This document shows positions 7,853 to 16,053 of a stretch of 64,000 bases of DNA, one piece after another. The notes beneath the pieces were generated by a model. The model saw nothing but the letters and a program-made list of their open reading frames with translations. It ran no database searches and had not been told where the DNA came from. Source of the stretch: Umezawaea beigongshangensis (lineage in GTDB: Bacteria > Actinomycetota > Actinomycetes > Mycobacteriales > Pseudonocardiaceae); contig NZ_JAEIOJ010000003.1 of the NCBI RefSeq assembly GCF_016464305.1, positions 310,001 through 374,000 of the forward strand. Direction: 5' to 3'. A program made the translations under genes and the position numbers. How positions within the stretch are numbered: position 1 is the stretch's first letter; each line of letters opens with the position of its first letter.

Positions 7853-8767
7853 ATGACCACGACCGCGGCGGCTCGACCCGGGGGGCGGTTCACCGCCGGG
7901 AAGCTGCACGCGGTCCTGGAGGACGTCTGCTCGGGTCTCGGCCTCGACCACCGCGGCGCGCGGCTGATCAAGTTCACCAGCAACGCCGTGTTCCACCTCG
8001 CGCACGACCCCGTCGTCGTGCGGATCGTCGGGTCGGTGGGGCTGCGGCACCGCGCGTCCAAGGTCGTGGACGTGGCCCGCTGGCTGGAGGAGCACGACGT
8101 CCCGGCCGTACGCCTGCTGCCGGGCGTCCGGCAGCCCGTCGTCGCGGGTGATCACCTCGTCACGGTCTGGTCCGCCGTCCCCGCCACGGGACGCGCGCTG
8201 ACCGGCCGCGACCTCGGCCGGGTGCTGCGCAGGCTGCACGAACTGCCCGCTCCCACCTTCGCCCTGCCCCGGTGGGCGCCGCTGGACGACGTACGGCGTC
8301 GACTCGCCGACGCCGAGGAGCTGGCCGACGACGACCGCGCCTTCCTGGAGGAGCGGTGCGCCGACCTCGCGGTCCGCCTCGCGTCGCTGCGGCCGGTGCT
8401 GCCGACCGGCGTGCTGCACGGGGACGCGCACCTGGGCAACCTCATCCCGAGCCCGCGCGGTCCGGTGCTGTGCGACTTCGACTCCGTCTCGCTCGGCCCC
8501 CGCGAGTGGGACCTGACCGTGCTGCCCGTCGGCGTCGCCCGCTTCGGGCACGCCGCGCACCTCAACCGTCAGCTCGTGCGGTCCTACCGCTTCGATGTCA
8601 CCCGATGGGATGGCTTTGGCGTTTTGCGTGCTGTGCGTGAGCTGAAGCTCACGACCGCGGTGCTGCCGATCCTGCGCAGCAACCCCGTCGTACGCTCTGA
8701 GCTGCGACGACGCCTCGACGCTCTGCGGCGCGGCGACACCCGGTCCAGGTGGACCCCTTACCGCTGA
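7853..8767 (+). CDS. Aminoglycoside phosphotransferase (APH)-family kinase
   Basis: A 304-residue protein-kinase-like phosphotransferase. The catalytic loop HGDAHLGN is at residues 189-196 and the metal-binding DFD at 208-210, followed by GPREWD as in APH and choline/fructosamine-kinase-like families. The substrate cannot be inferred, and resistance is not implied. ATG 7853 follows GAGGAG at suitable distance. It sits 28 bp after the XRE-TPR gene, so co-expression with that regulator is likely. Confidence 0.8.
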   Translation: MTTTAAARPGGRFTAGKLHAVLEDVCSGLGLDHRGARLIKFTSNAVFHLAHDPVVVRIVGSVGLRHRASKVVDVARWLEEHDVPAVRLLPGVRQPVVAGDHLVTVWSAVPATGRALTGRDLGRVLRRLHELPAPTFALPRWAPLDDVRRRLADAEELADDDRAFLEERCADLAVRLASLRPVLPTGVLHGDAHLGNLIPSPRGPVLCDFDSVSLGPREWDLTVLPVGVARFGHAAHLNRQLVRSYRFDVTRWDGFGVLRAVRELKLTTAVLPILRSNPVVRSELRRRLDALRRGDTRSRWTPYR

Positions 8768-8889
8768 TCACTCTCCGCGTGCGCGGCTGTTCGGTAACGT
8801 GGGTCGTCCCGAACACGAATGCAGCATCGACGGACTCGTTCGACCGTGTCAGGGTTCTGGTGCGGACGACGGTGAGGTGGGCGACCCGG

Positions 8890-9174
8890 GTGAACGCGTT
8901 GGTGAGTCGACTGGGACTGCGGCGCTGGCGCGCTCGACGCGCACTGCGGCACGCGCTCGTGCTGGACCAGATCGTCGACACGGAGCTTCCGCTCCTGGCC
9001 GCCTTCGACGAGGAACGCCGCCGCAGATCCGCCGACCACCTCGCCGAACTGCTCGAACTCGCCCGCGACTACCGCTACTACGCGAACGGCTGGATAGACG
9101 GCCGAGAGCTGGACCGCCGCGGCCAACAGGTGGTCGAACGCCTGGAAGAACTCCGCACCTGCCGAGCCAAATGA
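8890..9174 (+). CDS. Conserved hypothetical helical protein
   Basis: About 94 residues, basic at the N terminus (RLGLRRWRARRALRH) and strongly helical afterwards (LDQIVDTELPLLAAFDEERRRR, quoted in part; HLAELLELARDYRYYANGWID). No known domain recognised. The start is uncertain: GTG 8890 follows GGTGAGGTGG, but in-frame GTGs at 8860 and 8749 are open too, the last overlapping the kinase gene. It is likely the third gene of the regulator-kinase transcript. Confidence 0.5.
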   Translation: MNALVSRLGLRRWRARRALRHALVLDQIVDTELPLLAAFDEERRRRSADHLAELLELARDYRYYANGWIDGRELDRRGQQVVERLEELRTCRAK

Positions 9175-9216
9175 TCGCCCGCTCCTCCAAACGCTTCTGC
9201 CCACCACCCCCGTGCG

Positions 9217-9280
9217 CGAGTTGAGCGTTCAGGCACCCCGAGTTGAGCGTTCGGGCACCGCGAGGTGAGCGTTCGTGCAC
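9217..9280. repeat. 22-bp tandem repeat, locus A (three copies)
   Basis: Three near-identical copies of CGAGTTGAGCGTTCRGGCACC at 9217-9237, 9239-9259 and 9261-9280, period 22. The same unit recurs at 53310-53368, so this is a dispersed intergenic family rather than a local slippage product. Function unknown. Confidence 0.75.
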
Positions 9281-9296
9281 GGCCCTCGGTGGCGAC

Positions 9297-9310
9297 GTTC
9301 TACGTGAAAC
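9297..9310. promoter_or_regulatory. Near-parS sequence
   Basis: GTTCTACGTGAAAC matches 12 of 14 bases of the ParB site GTTTCACGTGAAAC; one half-site is perfect. It lies between the 22-bp repeats and two DnaA boxes. Real ParB binding is uncertain. Confidence 0.3.
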
Positions 9311-9319
9311 AATTCCGGG

Positions 9320-9340
9320 TTGTCCACAGGGTTGTCCACA
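9320..9340 (+). promoter_or_regulatory. Two perfect DnaA boxes in tandem
   Basis: TTGTCCACA, the high-GC actinobacterial DnaA box, occurs perfectly at 9320-9328 and 9332-9340, 12 bp apart and in the same orientation. No replication genes are nearby, so this is not oriC; it could titrate DnaA or be chance. Confidence 0.45.
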
Positions 9341-9352
9341 GGGGTGGACGAG

Positions 9353-10372
9353 TCAGCTCACCGGGGCTCTGGACAGGACGACGGCCAGGCCGAAGGCCAC
9401 TCCCATGATCGTCAGCTCCAGCGCGGCCCAGCCGATCACGGCCGTCGTCCGGTGCTGCGCGACGTGCGGCATCAGGCGCCAGCGGATGTTCGCGCCCAGC
9501 GCGGCCAGCAGTGCCGAGCACACGATCTTGCCCACCAGCACCAGGCCGTAGCTCGTGGTGAACAGCGACTCCGGAAGCTCCACGACCGGGTTCAGATTCA
9601 GCTCCAGCAGGCCGTTGAACAGGCCCGTTGCCGAAACCAGGATCAGTGAGACGGTCGCCAGCTTCGAGAACTTCGGCAGCGCGTCGGCCAGCAGTCCACG
9701 CCGGTGCGCGACCAGGACCACGAGCGCTCCGAGCCCTCCCGTCCACACCGCCGCACCCACCACGTGCAGCTCCATGGAGATCATCGAGTAGTCGTGGTAC
9801 TTCCAGTTCGACGCGTGTCCGGTGATCGGCAGCGGCAGCAGTCCGAACACCGCGACGAGGATTCTCAGCTCGGCCGGAACGGACTCCCCGGAGCGCACGG
9901 CGAGCACGGCGATCCACAGGGAGACGAGGGCGCAGACGGCGCTGAACAGCAGCCCCTGCCCGGCCCCGACCTGGCGCACGTAGTCCACGGCCGAACCGAT
10001 CGTGATCGTGGTTCCGGGCCGCAGTTCCGCGGCCTGGAGCACGATCGACAGCAGCGCGCACAGCACCCACACGGCGGCGGCGACCACGGCCGCCCGGCGG
10101 GCGATCCGCATCACCGGCTCCGTGAGGGCCGGACGCGAGAAGCCCAGCAGCTTCGGCAGCAGGCTCAGCCCCACGGCGGCGGTGGCCGCCAGGTCGAGCA
10201 CGACGCGCACCAGCGGAAGACCCAACCGGACCGCGAGCCCCGGCTCCGCCACCCCCGGCACGGGGTCCTGGGCGGCGAGGAGCAGCCCGAGGAGCACGCC
10301 CAGCACACCGCCGAGCGTGGTGACCAGGAGCACGAAGTGCCTGGTGGGGAGCGCGGTCCGGTTGGTCGTCAT
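9353..10372 (-). CDS. copD: CopD-family copper transport membrane protein
   Basis: A 339-residue integral membrane protein with about eight hydrophobic helices, of the copper resistance D family. HASNWKYHDYSMISMELHVVG in the middle, quoted as HASNWKYHDYSM plus MELHVV, supplies the His and Met residues expected of a copper permease. It is thought to move copper delivered by CopC across the inner membrane. ATG 10372 overlaps the TGA of copC (ATGA), chosen over an upstream in-frame start inside copC. It is the last gene of the copper operon. Confidence 0.85.
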   Translation of the reverse strand: MTTNRTALPTRHFVLLVTTLGGVLGVLLGLLLAAQDPVPGVAEPGLAVRLGLPLVRVVLDLAATAAVGLSLLPKLLGFSRPALTEPVMRIARRAAVVAAAVWVLCALLSIVLQAAELRPGTTITIGSAVDYVRQVGAGQGLLFSAVCALVSLWIAVLAVRSGESVPAELRILVAVFGLLPLPITGHASNWKYHDYSMISMELHVVGAAVWTGGLGALVVLVAHRRGLLADALPKFSKLATVSLILVSATGLFNGLLELNLNPVVELPESLFTTSYGLVLVGKIVCSALLAALGANIRWRLMPHVAQHRTTAVIGWAALELTIMGVAFGLAVVLSRAPVS

Positions 10373-10944
10373 GCCCGGCCGTCCTCCTTGCCGCCACCGC
10401 CGCGCAGCGCGAGGAACACGCCTCCGCCGAGCAGCACCACCGCGGCGACGATCCACGGCCAGATCGGCATTCCGCTCCCGCCGTCGGGAGAGTTGGACGC
10501 CGAGCCGCTCGCGGCGGACCCGGTCGCCCTGATCTCCGACTCCGGCGCCGGGGTGCCGGTGCCGGCCGTGGTGAGGGTGAACTTCACCGAGCCGGTCACG
10601 GGGTGGCCGTCGGCGGACAGGATCCGGTAGCCGACGGTGTACTCGGCGGCCGGGCCGAGCGGCCTGACCTGCGCCGTCACCACGTTGTCCTTGATGGTGG
10701 GGGCGCTGGCGGCTTCCCAGTGACTCCCGTCCGGACCGATCACGGTGACGGTGTTGATGTCCTCACCGCCCTGCACCGGCTGGTCGAACGTCAGGGTCAG
10801 CTGCCGCGGACCGGCGTCGACCGACGAGCCGTTCGCGGGATCGCTGCCGATCAGGACGTTGTGCGCCAGGGCGGGACCGGCGGTTCCGAGCGCCATCGCG
10901 CCGGCGATCACCGCGGACGCGAGGAGGGACGGCCAGCGCCTCAT
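10369..10944 (-). CDS. copC: CopC-domain copper-binding protein, membrane anchored
   Basis: A 191-residue exported protein: signal peptide to about residue 27 (PALA|HNVLIGSDPANG), CopC beta-barrel (about 28-125), a Ser/Gly linker and a C-terminal helix (about 163-182) that anchors it outside the membrane. Cleavage after ALA would leave histidine as the first mature residue, the residue that starts the CopC copper site. A DGHPVTGSVKF block is also typical. Start ATG 10944 overlaps the end of ycnI by 4 bp, and its own end overlaps copD. Confidence 0.88.
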   Translation of the reverse strand: MRRWPSLLASAVIAGAMALGTAGPALAHNVLIGSDPANGSSVDAGPRQLTLTFDQPVQGGEDINTVTVIGPDGSHWEAASAPTIKDNVVTAQVRPLGPAAEYTVGYRILSADGHPVTGSVKFTLTTAGTGTPAPESEIRATGSAASGSASNSPDGGSGMPIWPWIVAAVVLLGGGVFLALRGGGGKEDGRA

Positions 10945-11720
10945 GCCCCGGAGCCCCCACCGCTGCGGCGGGACCGCAGGACAGCGCCCACGCCGACGCC
11001 GAGCCCGAGCGCGCCGACGGCGAGACCGGCTCCGGCCAGGTAGCGGGCGGTGGTGTCCTCACCGGTGGAGGACTCCGCGTGGGAGTCCTGTTCGGTGGAC
11101 GCGGTGCCGGTGGACGCGGTGTTGGCGGCCGTGCCGTGGTGGTCGTCGCCCTCGGCGGCGTCCACCAGGTTCACGACGGGGGCCGGGTGCTCCGGCTCCT
11201 CGGCGCCCTCGGCGGGAGGCGGCGCGTCCCACGCGACGACCTCGCCGTTGTCGTAGGTCTGCGTGGCGACGAGCAGCAGGCTGTCGGTGTTCTCCGGCAG
11301 CGGGCCGACCGAGATGTCGAACTCGTTGAACTGGCCGGGCTCGATCCGGGTGCCGGGGTCGGCGGTCCAGGTGATGGTCCTGGCGGCCTCGGTGATCTCG
11401 GTGCCGTGGGACGTGATCGGGGTGTCGAGCGCGGCCTTGACGACCTCGCCCTTCCAGCCGGGAACCGGCTTCGTGCTCACCGAGGCCAGCGGGTGCTCGG
11501 CGGGGAGGGTGATCTCCAGCTTCACGGTGCCCGCGTTGGGGCGCTCGTTCGGCACGCGCAGGGTGATCTTGCTGTAGCCGCCCTTGACGGCGTCCTTCGG
11601 CGTGGAGGCCGTGACGTGCGCGGACGCCGTGCCGGCGGTGCTGAGGGCGACGACGCCGGCGACGCCGAGCACGGCGCAGCCGCGGGCGATCGTGCGCACG
11701 CCATATCGATTTGTCGACAT
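10941..11720 (-). CDS. ycnI: YcnI-family copper-binding protein (DUF1775)
   Basis: A 259-residue exported protein with signal peptide (about 1-34, GTASA|HVTAS), a DUF1775/YcnI domain (about 35-175, including SKITLRVPNE and EVVAWDAPPP), an acidic Ser/Thr linker and a C-terminal helix plus RSRR anchor. The mature N terminus would be histidine, which in characterised YcnI domains co-ordinates Cu(II). ATG 11720 has AGGAG about 10 nt upstream. The gene overlaps copC by 4 bp, so YcnI-CopC-CopD form one copper acquisition/handling unit. Confidence 0.88.
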   Translation of the reverse strand: MSTNRYGVRTIARGCAVLGVAGVVALSTAGTASAHVTASTPKDAVKGGYSKITLRVPNERPNAGTVKLEITLPAEHPLASVSTKPVPGWKGEVVKAALDTPITSHGTEITEAARTITWTADPGTRIEPGQFNEFDISVGPLPENTDSLLLVATQTYDNGEVVAWDAPPPAEGAEEPEHPAPVVNLVDAAEGDDHHGTAANTASTGTASTEQDSHAESSTGEDTTARYLAGAGLAVGALGLGVGVGAVLRSRRSGGGSGA

Positions 11721-11768
11721 TGAGTTGTTGCTCCTGAGATCCAGAGGGGTGCGGGGAAGGATTCGGAA

Positions 11769-12305
11769 TCAGGAGAACAGCGGCGGGCCGCGCCGCCCGT
11801 GCACGCGGCACAGCAGCGCACCGGCGAGCACGTGCGGTCGCAGGTCGACGGGGGCCGCGCCGACGCGCAGCGGCGCGGACGCGGGTGGCGGCGCGAGCCT
11901 CCTCGGCACGAGCCGGGACACGGCGGCCACCAGGGAGAGCAGCGCCCGGTCCGCCCTGGCCAGCAGCAGGCCCGTGAGCAGGGCGGCCAGCGCGTGGGCG
12001 GCCGTCATCTGCCACGGGTCGATCAGCGGCTCGCGACCCGCGTGCTGGTGCCGGCCGACCGAGGTGAGCAGGGCGTGCTGGGCGATCTGCGCCGCGCCGA
12101 GCACGAGCAGGACCGACCGCGCGTCCCGCCGCCGGTCGGCCAGCGCGGTGCTCGCGGCTCCCGCCAGCACGGCCAGCGGCAGGGCGGGCAGGAACTCCGA
12201 CGGCGAGCCACCGCCGACGCCGTGCGCCGTCACGGTGAGCGCGGAGGACGTGACGGCCAGCAGCACTCCGCGCAGCACGCGGGTGGGAGCAGGCCGTCCG
12301 GTCAC
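11769..12305 (-). CDS. Small integral membrane protein leading the copper operon
   Basis: A 178-residue protein with about four hydrophobic segments. The middle, AQHALLTSVGRHQHAGREPL and PWQMTAAHALAALLTG, is rich in His and Met for a membrane protein, which with its place ahead of ycnI suggests a role in copper handling. I do not recognise a named family. GTG 12305 has no Shine-Dalgarno, but TAGGCT ends 6 nt upstream, fitting a leaderless start. The gap to ycnI is 48 bp. Confidence 0.65.
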   Translation of the reverse strand: MTGRPAPTRVLRGVLLAVTSSALTVTAHGVGGGSPSEFLPALPLAVLAGAASTALADRRRDARSVLLVLGAAQIAQHALLTSVGRHQHAGREPLIDPWQMTAAHALAALLTGLLLARADRALLSLVAAVSRLVPRRLAPPPASAPLRVGAAPVDLRPHVLAGALLCRVHGRRGPPLFS

Positions 12306-12311
12306 GCCCCG

Positions 12312-12317
12312 AGCCTA
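12312..12317 (-). promoter_or_regulatory. -10 hexamer before the copper operon
   Basis: On the minus strand TAGGCT lies 6 nt before GTG 12305, consistent with leaderless transcription of the membrane-protein/ycnI/copC/copD operon. Confidence 0.4.
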
Positions 12318-12573
12318 GGAGACCGGGCACCCCCGGCGGGAGCCGGTTCTCCCGCTCACCGCGGGGCGCGGGACGAAAGGGCAGATTCGCAGAACGCTCG
12401 TACTATTTCTATTGGTGCGTTTCCCCAGGTCACAAGAGGGGAATCAGGCGGGCGGGTGCGCGCGTCGACTTGCCCTGTTCACTCGAATGGTCCACGGTGG
12501 TCGGGCTGCTGGCGGTCGGGGGATTGGCCAGAACGCCTCGGTCGCCTTGCCGATGAACGGGAAGGCACGCCAC

Positions 12574-14286
12574 GTGACAACAAGTGAACACCCGGTGGGA
12601 CAACCACTTCCGGGCACACCGCCACCGGACCGGCGGGGTCCGGCGGACGGGACGCGAAGCCCCGCCCGCACCGATCCCGTGGTGTTCGCCGTCGCCGCGG
12701 GCCTCGTGCTGGCCTTCGTCGGCTGGGGCGTCCTCGGCACGGACTCGCTGGCCTCGGCGTCCACGAGCGCGCTGAACTGGATCATCCGCAACCTGGGCTG
12801 GGCGTTCGTGCTGACGGCCTCGGGGTTCGTCGTCTTCGCGCTGTGGCTGGCCCTGAGCCGCTACGGGCGCGTCCCGCTGGGCCGCGACGACGAGGCTCCC
12901 GAGTTCTCCACGGTCTCCTGGGTCGCGATGATGTTCAGCGCGGGCATGGGCATCGGCCTGATGTTCTACGGCGTCAACGAGCCGCTCACGCACTTCGTGA
13001 CCCCGCCGCCCGGCACCGTCGAGGGCGGATCGGACCAGGCCGTGCAGACCGCGATGGCGACCACGATGTTCCACTGGACGCTGCACCCGTGGGCGATCTA
13101 CGCCGTCGTCGGCCTCGCCATCGCCTACGGCAGCTTCCGCCGCGGCCGCAAGCAGCTCATCAGCTCGGCGTTCGCACCGCTGCTCGGCGAGCGCCGCGCC
13201 GACGGCGGCGCGGGCAGGGCCATCGACGTCCTCGCGATCGTCGCCACCCTCTTCGGCTCGGCCGCCTCGCTCGGCCTCGGCGCGCTCCAGATCGGCAGCG
13301 GCCTGGAGGTCGCCGGCTGGGCCGGTGAGATCGGCAACGCCGTCCTCGTCGGGGTGATCGCCGTGCTCACGGCCGCGTTCATCGCCTCGGCGGTGTCCGG
13401 CGTGGCCAAGGGCGTGCAGTGGCTGTCGAACGTCAACATGGTGCTCGCCGTGGTGCTGGCGGCGTTCGTCTTCGTGGTCGGCCCGACGGTCTTCGTCCTG
13501 AACCTCGTCCCCACCGCGATCGGCGACTACTTCCGCGAGCTGGCCGACATGGCCGGTCGCACCGCGGCGTCCGGCGGCGACGCCACCGAGAAGTGGCTGT
13601 CCGGCTGGACGATCTTCTACTGGGCGTGGTGGATCTCCTGGACGCCGTTCGTCGGCATGTTCATCGCCAGGATCAGCCGCGGCCGCACGATCAGGCAGTT
13701 CGTCGCGGGCGTCATCCTCGTGCCGAGCGGCGTGAGCCTGGTGTGGTTCGTGATCCTCGGCGGCAGCGCGATCCACGCCCAGCGCGGCGGCACGGACGTC
13801 GCCGGTCGCTCGACGCCGGAGGCGCAGCTGTTCGGGCTGCTCGACACGTTCCCGTGGGCCGGGCTCACCACCGTGCTGGTGATGCTGCTCGTGGCGATCT
13901 TCTTCGTGTCCGGCGCGGACGCCGCGTCGGTCGTCATGGGGACGCTGACGCAGCGCGGCTCCATCGCGCCGAGCAGGGGCGTCGTCGTCTTCTGGGGCGC
14001 TCTCACCGGCCTCGTCGCGGCGGTGATGCTGCTGCTCGGAGGCTCGGACGCGCTGAAGGGTCTCCAGAACACCACGATCATCGCGGCCCTGCCGTTCGTC
14101 GTGGTGATGATCGGGCTGTGCGTGTCGCTCGCCAAGGACCTGCGCAGTGATCCGCTGATCCGCAAGGAGGAGCGCGTGGCCGAGGTCATGGACGAGGTGA
14201 CCACCCGCATCGACGACCCGGAGCACCCCGGTGACACCATCCCGGTGGTCGACGAGCCGGTCGCCGAGCGGGCGGGCCGCCCGTGA
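12574..14286 (+). CDS. BCCT-family glycine betaine/choline/carnitine transporter
   Basis: A 570-residue, 12-helix secondary carrier of the betaine/carnitine/choline transporter family. The signature WAWWISWTPFVGMF is at about residues 349-362, and MMFSAGMGIGLMFYGVNEP at about 125-143 is the glycine-rich substrate-site helix. It takes up compatible solutes with Na+ or H+ and protects against osmotic stress. GTG 12574 is chosen because GGGAAGG lies 8 nt upstream and the preceding open stretch lacks family character. It overlaps the next gene (GTGA), so it is co-translated with an ABC importer for the same class of solutes. Confidence 0.93.
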   Translation: MTTSEHPVGQPLPGTPPPDRRGPADGTRSPARTDPVVFAVAAGLVLAFVGWGVLGTDSLASASTSALNWIIRNLGWAFVLTASGFVVFALWLALSRYGRVPLGRDDEAPEFSTVSWVAMMFSAGMGIGLMFYGVNEPLTHFVTPPPGTVEGGSDQAVQTAMATTMFHWTLHPWAIYAVVGLAIAYGSFRRGRKQLISSAFAPLLGERRADGGAGRAIDVLAIVATLFGSAASLGLGALQIGSGLEVAGWAGEIGNAVLVGVIAVLTAAFIASAVSGVAKGVQWLSNVNMVLAVVLAAFVFVVGPTVFVLNLVPTAIGDYFRELADMAGRTAASGGDATEKWLSGWTIFYWAWWISWTPFVGMFIARISRGRTIRQFVAGVILVPSGVSLVWFVILGGSAIHAQRGGTDVAGRSTPEAQLFGLLDTFPWAGLTTVLVMLLVAIFFVSGADAASVVMGTLTQRGSIAPSRGVVVFWGALTGLVAAVMLLLGGSDALKGLQNTTIIAALPFVVVMIGLCVSLAKDLRSDPLIRKEERVAEVMDEVTTRIDDPEHPGDTIPVVDEPVAERAGRP

Positions 14287-14933
14287 GCTTCTCCGACTAC
14301 GTCGCCTCCCGCTGGGAGCAGTTGCTGACCGACTCGTGGCTGCACGTCAGCGGGGTCGTGCAGGCCACCGTCCTGGCGACGGTCCTGAGCCTGCTGATCG
14401 GCGTCGCGGTCTACCGCAGTCCCGTCGGCTCGGCCGTCGCGACGGCGCTGACCAGCGCGATCCTCACCATCCCGTCGTTCGCCATGCTCGGCCTGCTGAT
14501 CCCCGTGCTGGGGCTCGGCGTCGCGCCGACGATGACGGCGCTGGTGCTCTACGCGCTGCTGCCGATCGTGCGGAACACCATCGTCGGACTGTCCGGCGTG
14601 GACCCGGCGGTCGTGGACGCGGCGCGCGGCATCGGCATGAGCCGCTTCGACGTCCTGACCAGGATCGAGCTGCGGCTCGCGTGGCCCGCGGTCCTCGCCG
14701 GGATGCGGGTGTCCACGCAGATGCTCATGGGAATCGCGGCCATCGCCGCCTACGCCAAGGGCTTCGGCCTCGGCAACGTCATCTTCAGCGGGCTGGCCAG
14801 GGTCGGCAGCGCGAACGCGGTGAACTCTGCTCTCGCGGGCACGGTGCTCGTGGTGCTCCTCGCGCTCGTGCTCGACGGGCTGTTCGCGCTGTTCGGCCGA
14901 CTGACCACTTCGAGGGGGACACGTGGGCGTTGA
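14283..14933 (+). CDS. Osmoprotectant ABC importer, permease (OpuCB/ProW type)
   Basis: A 216-residue membrane permease of the binding-protein-dependent family, with five to six helices and the EAA loop VDAARGIGMSRFDVLTRIEL at about residues 116-135, which docks on the ATPase. GTG 14283 overlaps the stop of the BCCT gene. It is the first of two permeases in a four-gene OpuC-type set (permease, ATPase, permease, lipoprotein). Confidence 0.92.
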   Translation: MSFSDYVASRWEQLLTDSWLHVSGVVQATVLATVLSLLIGVAVYRSPVGSAVATALTSAILTIPSFAMLGLLIPVLGLGVAPTMTALVLYALLPIVRNTIVGLSGVDPAVVDAARGIGMSRFDVLTRIELRLAWPAVLAGMRVSTQMLMGIAAIAAYAKGFGLGNVIFSGLARVGSANAVNSALAGTVLVVLLALVLDGLFALFGRLTTSRGTRGR

Positions 14934-16053
14934 GATCAGGTTGGACGAGGTCACCAAGCGCTACCCGGGGCAGAAGGAGCCCGCGGTCGACCGCTTCTCG
15001 ATGACGATTCCCGAGGGGGAGATCGTCGTGTTCGTCGGGCCGTCCGGCTGCGGCAAGACGACCACCATGAAGATGATCAACCGGTTGATCGAGCCCACGT
15101 CGGGCACGATCACGATCGGCGGCGAGGACGCGCTGTCGATCGACCCGGACGAGCTGCGCCGCAGCATCGGCTACGCGATCCAGCAGGCCGGGCTGTTCCC
15201 GCACCTCACGGTCGCGCAGAACGTCGCCGTCGTGCCCGGACTGCTCCGGTGGGACAAGAAGAGGGTGTCCGACCGGGTGGACGAGATGCTCGACCTCGTC
15301 GGGCTGGACGCCGGTGAGTTCCGCGACCGCTACCCGCGCCAGCTCTCCGGCGGGCAGCAGCAGCGCGTCGGCGTGGCCCGCGCGCTCGCGGCCGACCCGC
15401 CGGTCCTGCTCATGGACGAGCCGTTCGGCGCGGTCGACCCCATCACCAGGGGGAACCTCCAGGACGAGCTGATGAGCCTGCAGGCGGAGCTGCACAAGAC
15501 GATCGTCTTCGTCACGCACGACTTCGACGAGGCCGTGAAGCTCGGCGACCGCATCGCCGTGCTCGGGCCGCGCTCGACGATCCTCCAGTACGACACGCCG
15601 GAGGCGATCCTCGCCAACCCGGCGGACGACACCGTGGCCGGGTTCGTCGGCGCGGGCGCGTCGCTCAAGCAGCTCACCCTGCAACGGGTGCGCGACGTCG
15701 AGCTGAGCGAGGTGCCCACGGCGTCGGTCGGCGACGACCCCGCCGCCCTGCGCGCCGCGCTGGGCTCCCGGCGCGGCGCGATCGGCCTGGTGCTGGACGT
15801 GCGGCGACGTCCGATGCGCTGGGTGTCCTCGCACGACCTGGCCGGTGCCGCGTCCCTGGGCGCGGCGGGTCGCGCGGTCGAGGACACCGTGTCCACCCAG
15901 TCGACGCTCCAGGACGCGCTGGAGGCGATCCTCACCGACGACGGCGGCCTGGCCGTCGTGGTGAAGGCGCGCGGCGAGTACGCGGGCGTCGTCACCATCG
16001 ACACGCTGATGGCGACGATCCGGCAGATCCGGGAGGAGGCGGTCGCCCGGTGA
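14923..16053 (+). CDS. opuCA: Osmoprotectant ABC importer, ATPase with CBS-type tail (OpuCA/ProV)
   Basis: A 376-residue ABC ATPase. Walker A is GPSGCGKTTT (39-48), the signature LSGGQQQRVGVARAL starts near 141, Walker B ends VLLMDEPFGAVDP (about 160-172) and the switch region is IVFVTHDFDEA. The C-terminal third (about 250-376) is the regulatory CBS-like region that senses ionic strength in OpuCA-type proteins. GTG 14923 overlaps the previous gene by 11 bp. Confidence 0.93.
   Translation: MGVEIRLDEVTKRYPGQKEPAVDRFSMTIPEGEIVVFVGPSGCGKTTTMKMINRLIEPTSGTITIGGEDALSIDPDELRRSIGYAIQQAGLFPHLTVAQNVAVVPGLLRWDKKRVSDRVDEMLDLVGLDAGEFRDRYPRQLSGGQQQRVGVARALAADPPVLLMDEPFGAVDPITRGNLQDELMSLQAELHKTIVFVTHDFDEAVKLGDRIAVLGPRSTILQYDTPEAILANPADDTVAGFVGAGASLKQLTLQRVRDVELSEVPTASVGDDPAALRAALGSRRGAIGLVLDVRRRPMRWVSSHDLAGAASLGAAGRAVEDTVSTQSTLQDALEAILTDDGGLAVVVKARGEYAGVVTIDTLMATIRQIREEAVAR

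Noticed and set aside
7853-8767. Antibiotic resistance by the APH-family kinase
   Set aside because: The fold is shared with many metabolic kinases, and no resistance-specific residues can be recognised.
9217-9280. Possible CRISPR array
   Set aside because: Units are tandem with only one base between them, so there are no spacers, and no cas genes are present.
9320-9340. Chromosomal origin of replication
   Set aside because: Only two DnaA boxes and no dnaA, dnaN, rpmH or long box cluster.
12306-12573. Riboswitch before the osmoprotectant operon
   Set aside because: I looked for paired conserved cores (ydaO-type and others) and saw none; only a -10-like TACTAT and a ribosome site are evident.
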